This document shows positions 62,931 through 64,000 of a stretch of 64,000 nucleotides of DNA, one piece after another (the first letter of the stretch is position 1; every line of letters begins with the position of its first letter). Under the pieces are notes generated by a model, which worked only from the letters and a program-made list of their open reading frames with translations, made no database searches and had not been told where the DNA came from. The stretch is from Viscum album (lineage: Eukaryota; Streptophyta; Magnoliopsida; Santalales; Viscaceae), in NCBI GenBank assembly GCA_963277665.1, contig OY728145.1, positions 952,855,033 to 952,919,032 on the forward strand, read 5' to 3'. Made by a program: the position numbers and the translations under genes.

Positions 62931-64000
62931 GATGAATTTTATTCTCAATAAAATTGGAATATATGGTTCATTACAATTGATCATAAATTTCATTCCTCCT
63001 TTAAAAACAAAACTATAATTCTCTATAAATAATATTCTAAACCCTTTAATTATCTAATTACAATATATTACAAACACATTCTTTCAGGATAAAAAATTTA
63101 ATAGTGGTGCATTAATTCATCTCAGATATATAACTACAAATAATTCTTCACATTCCATTACCAATATGAATTTAAACCTATAACATGAAAATCGTATTAA
63201 TTTGATTTAGATTTAAGAAAAAAATTATAAAATATTGCTAATAGAAACTTAATAACAATGAAAATAGTATTTCTCATTTATATTTTTTGATGTGTGGGAT
63301 CCCATAGTCACCCTTATGTTTGAATTGTCAAAAATTTTTCTATCATTAGAGATAATATGTCTTCAAAAATATAGTTCATTGAGTAAGAATTCAAACATAC
63401 CAAATTTCCAATATTATTTCTCTTCTCTGATTGTCTCAAGGTAGATGGGAAAATATTTTCATTATCCTTATATCTTTTAGAGTACATCATGATATACACA
63501 ATTAATACAACCATAGTATTATCATGAAAATCATTAAATACTCTATTTTTTAGATCCAAAAACACATATTATGGAATAGGTAATCAAAAGGGAATTACTA
63601 TAATTTCAACACTTCCTGAAAAATACGTTCATTGTTATATCAGGAATATTCACCGTTAATTAGTTATTAGAGAATCAAAGGATATTTTTTGAGTAATATT
63701 ATACTCTTTAAATTGATCAAATATTACTTTATTATTCATAAAGGATACATAATATTTACACCATTGAAAATTATGTAAATTTTATAGATGTAAAAGATCA
63801 TATGACCATGCTTCTTCCTCACCAATAATAATGGGGGTTGCTAAGGTAAAATAATAGAGTGTATTAATTAATTATCACAACAAACCAATATATATTTAAT
63901 CAAACTCCACCAATTCAATTTTTTCAATCAATATGTTATATGTGGTATATCCTTTTCATCAGGTATAGGCATAATAGAACAATAAAATTAAAACTCAGGT
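62931..64000. other. AT-rich stretch, nothing recognised
   Basis: Flank of the truncated Tekay copy. The minus-strand frame 63314-63565 (83 codons) has no match I can name. There is no LTR edge or RNA gene. Confidence 0.4.

Noticed and set aside
1..64000. CRISPR arrays, bacterial operons or phage genes
   Set aside because: The tandem repeats here have no unique spacers of constant size, no cas-like genes occur, and the recognisable proteins are plant LTR retrotransposon domains.

Overview
The window looks like plant nuclear DNA from a gene-poor, repeat-packed region. Nearly everything I can identify is LTR retrotransposon. The elements are Ty3/gypsy and Ty1/copia relics with plant-type tRNA primer sites (initiator Met and Asp). 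They are nested inside one another and heavily decayed to an AT-rich state. I see no intact host gene, rRNA, tRNA or CRISPR array. No open frame exceeds about 170 codons, and the longest ones are broken pieces of retrotransposon polyproteins. The species cannot be fixed from the sequence. The size and age of the insertions suggest a plant genome that is slow to purge its transposons.

Layout from left to right. (1) 1-1609 is one end of a GC-rich, much less decayed LTR. It carries about eleven tandem self-complementary units of roughly 54 bp. (2) 1960-2530 is a minus-strand Ty1/copia relic, apparently cut by that LTR. (3) 6252 to about 17470 is an old minus-strand Ty3/gypsy element with LTRs near 2.9 kb and a shattered gag-pol. 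(4) 17946-44389 is a large non-coding LTR element of LARD type, with LTRs of about 3.8 kb and an internal region of only about 3.4 kb once its two guests are subtracted. (5) Its internal region holds a smaller non-autonomous element, 24365-30691, with 1.7 kb LTRs, an Asp-tRNA primer site and a G-rich polypurine tract. (6) Its right LTR is split at 35207/44293 by a complete Tekay/Del-type chromovirus, 35208-44292. This guest has a diverged 5-bp target duplication, both LTRs, an initiator-Met primer site and recognisable Gag, protease, reverse transcriptase, RNase H, integrase and chromodomain regions. All are inactivated by stops, frameshifts and lost catalytic residues. (7) 44390-57650 is mostly unassigned decayed DNA, except for a tandem array of about 28 units of 60 bp at 48066-49750. 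(8) 57655 to about 62930 is a second, more decayed, 5'-truncated copy of the same Tekay family (pol plus 3' LTR). (9) The remainder is AT-rich and unassigned.

The nesting gives relative ages. The Tekay insertion is younger than the LARD-type host, because the host LTR resumes exactly where the guest ends. The host LTRs come to almost equal length once the guest is removed. In-frame stops in the Tekay gag and pol can mostly be explained by C-to-T or G-to-A changes, which fits loss of methylated cytosines. The observations most worth a second look are the covarying tandem hairpins at 50-715, the 60-bp array whose unit is an open 20-codon frame, and the LARD-type composite.
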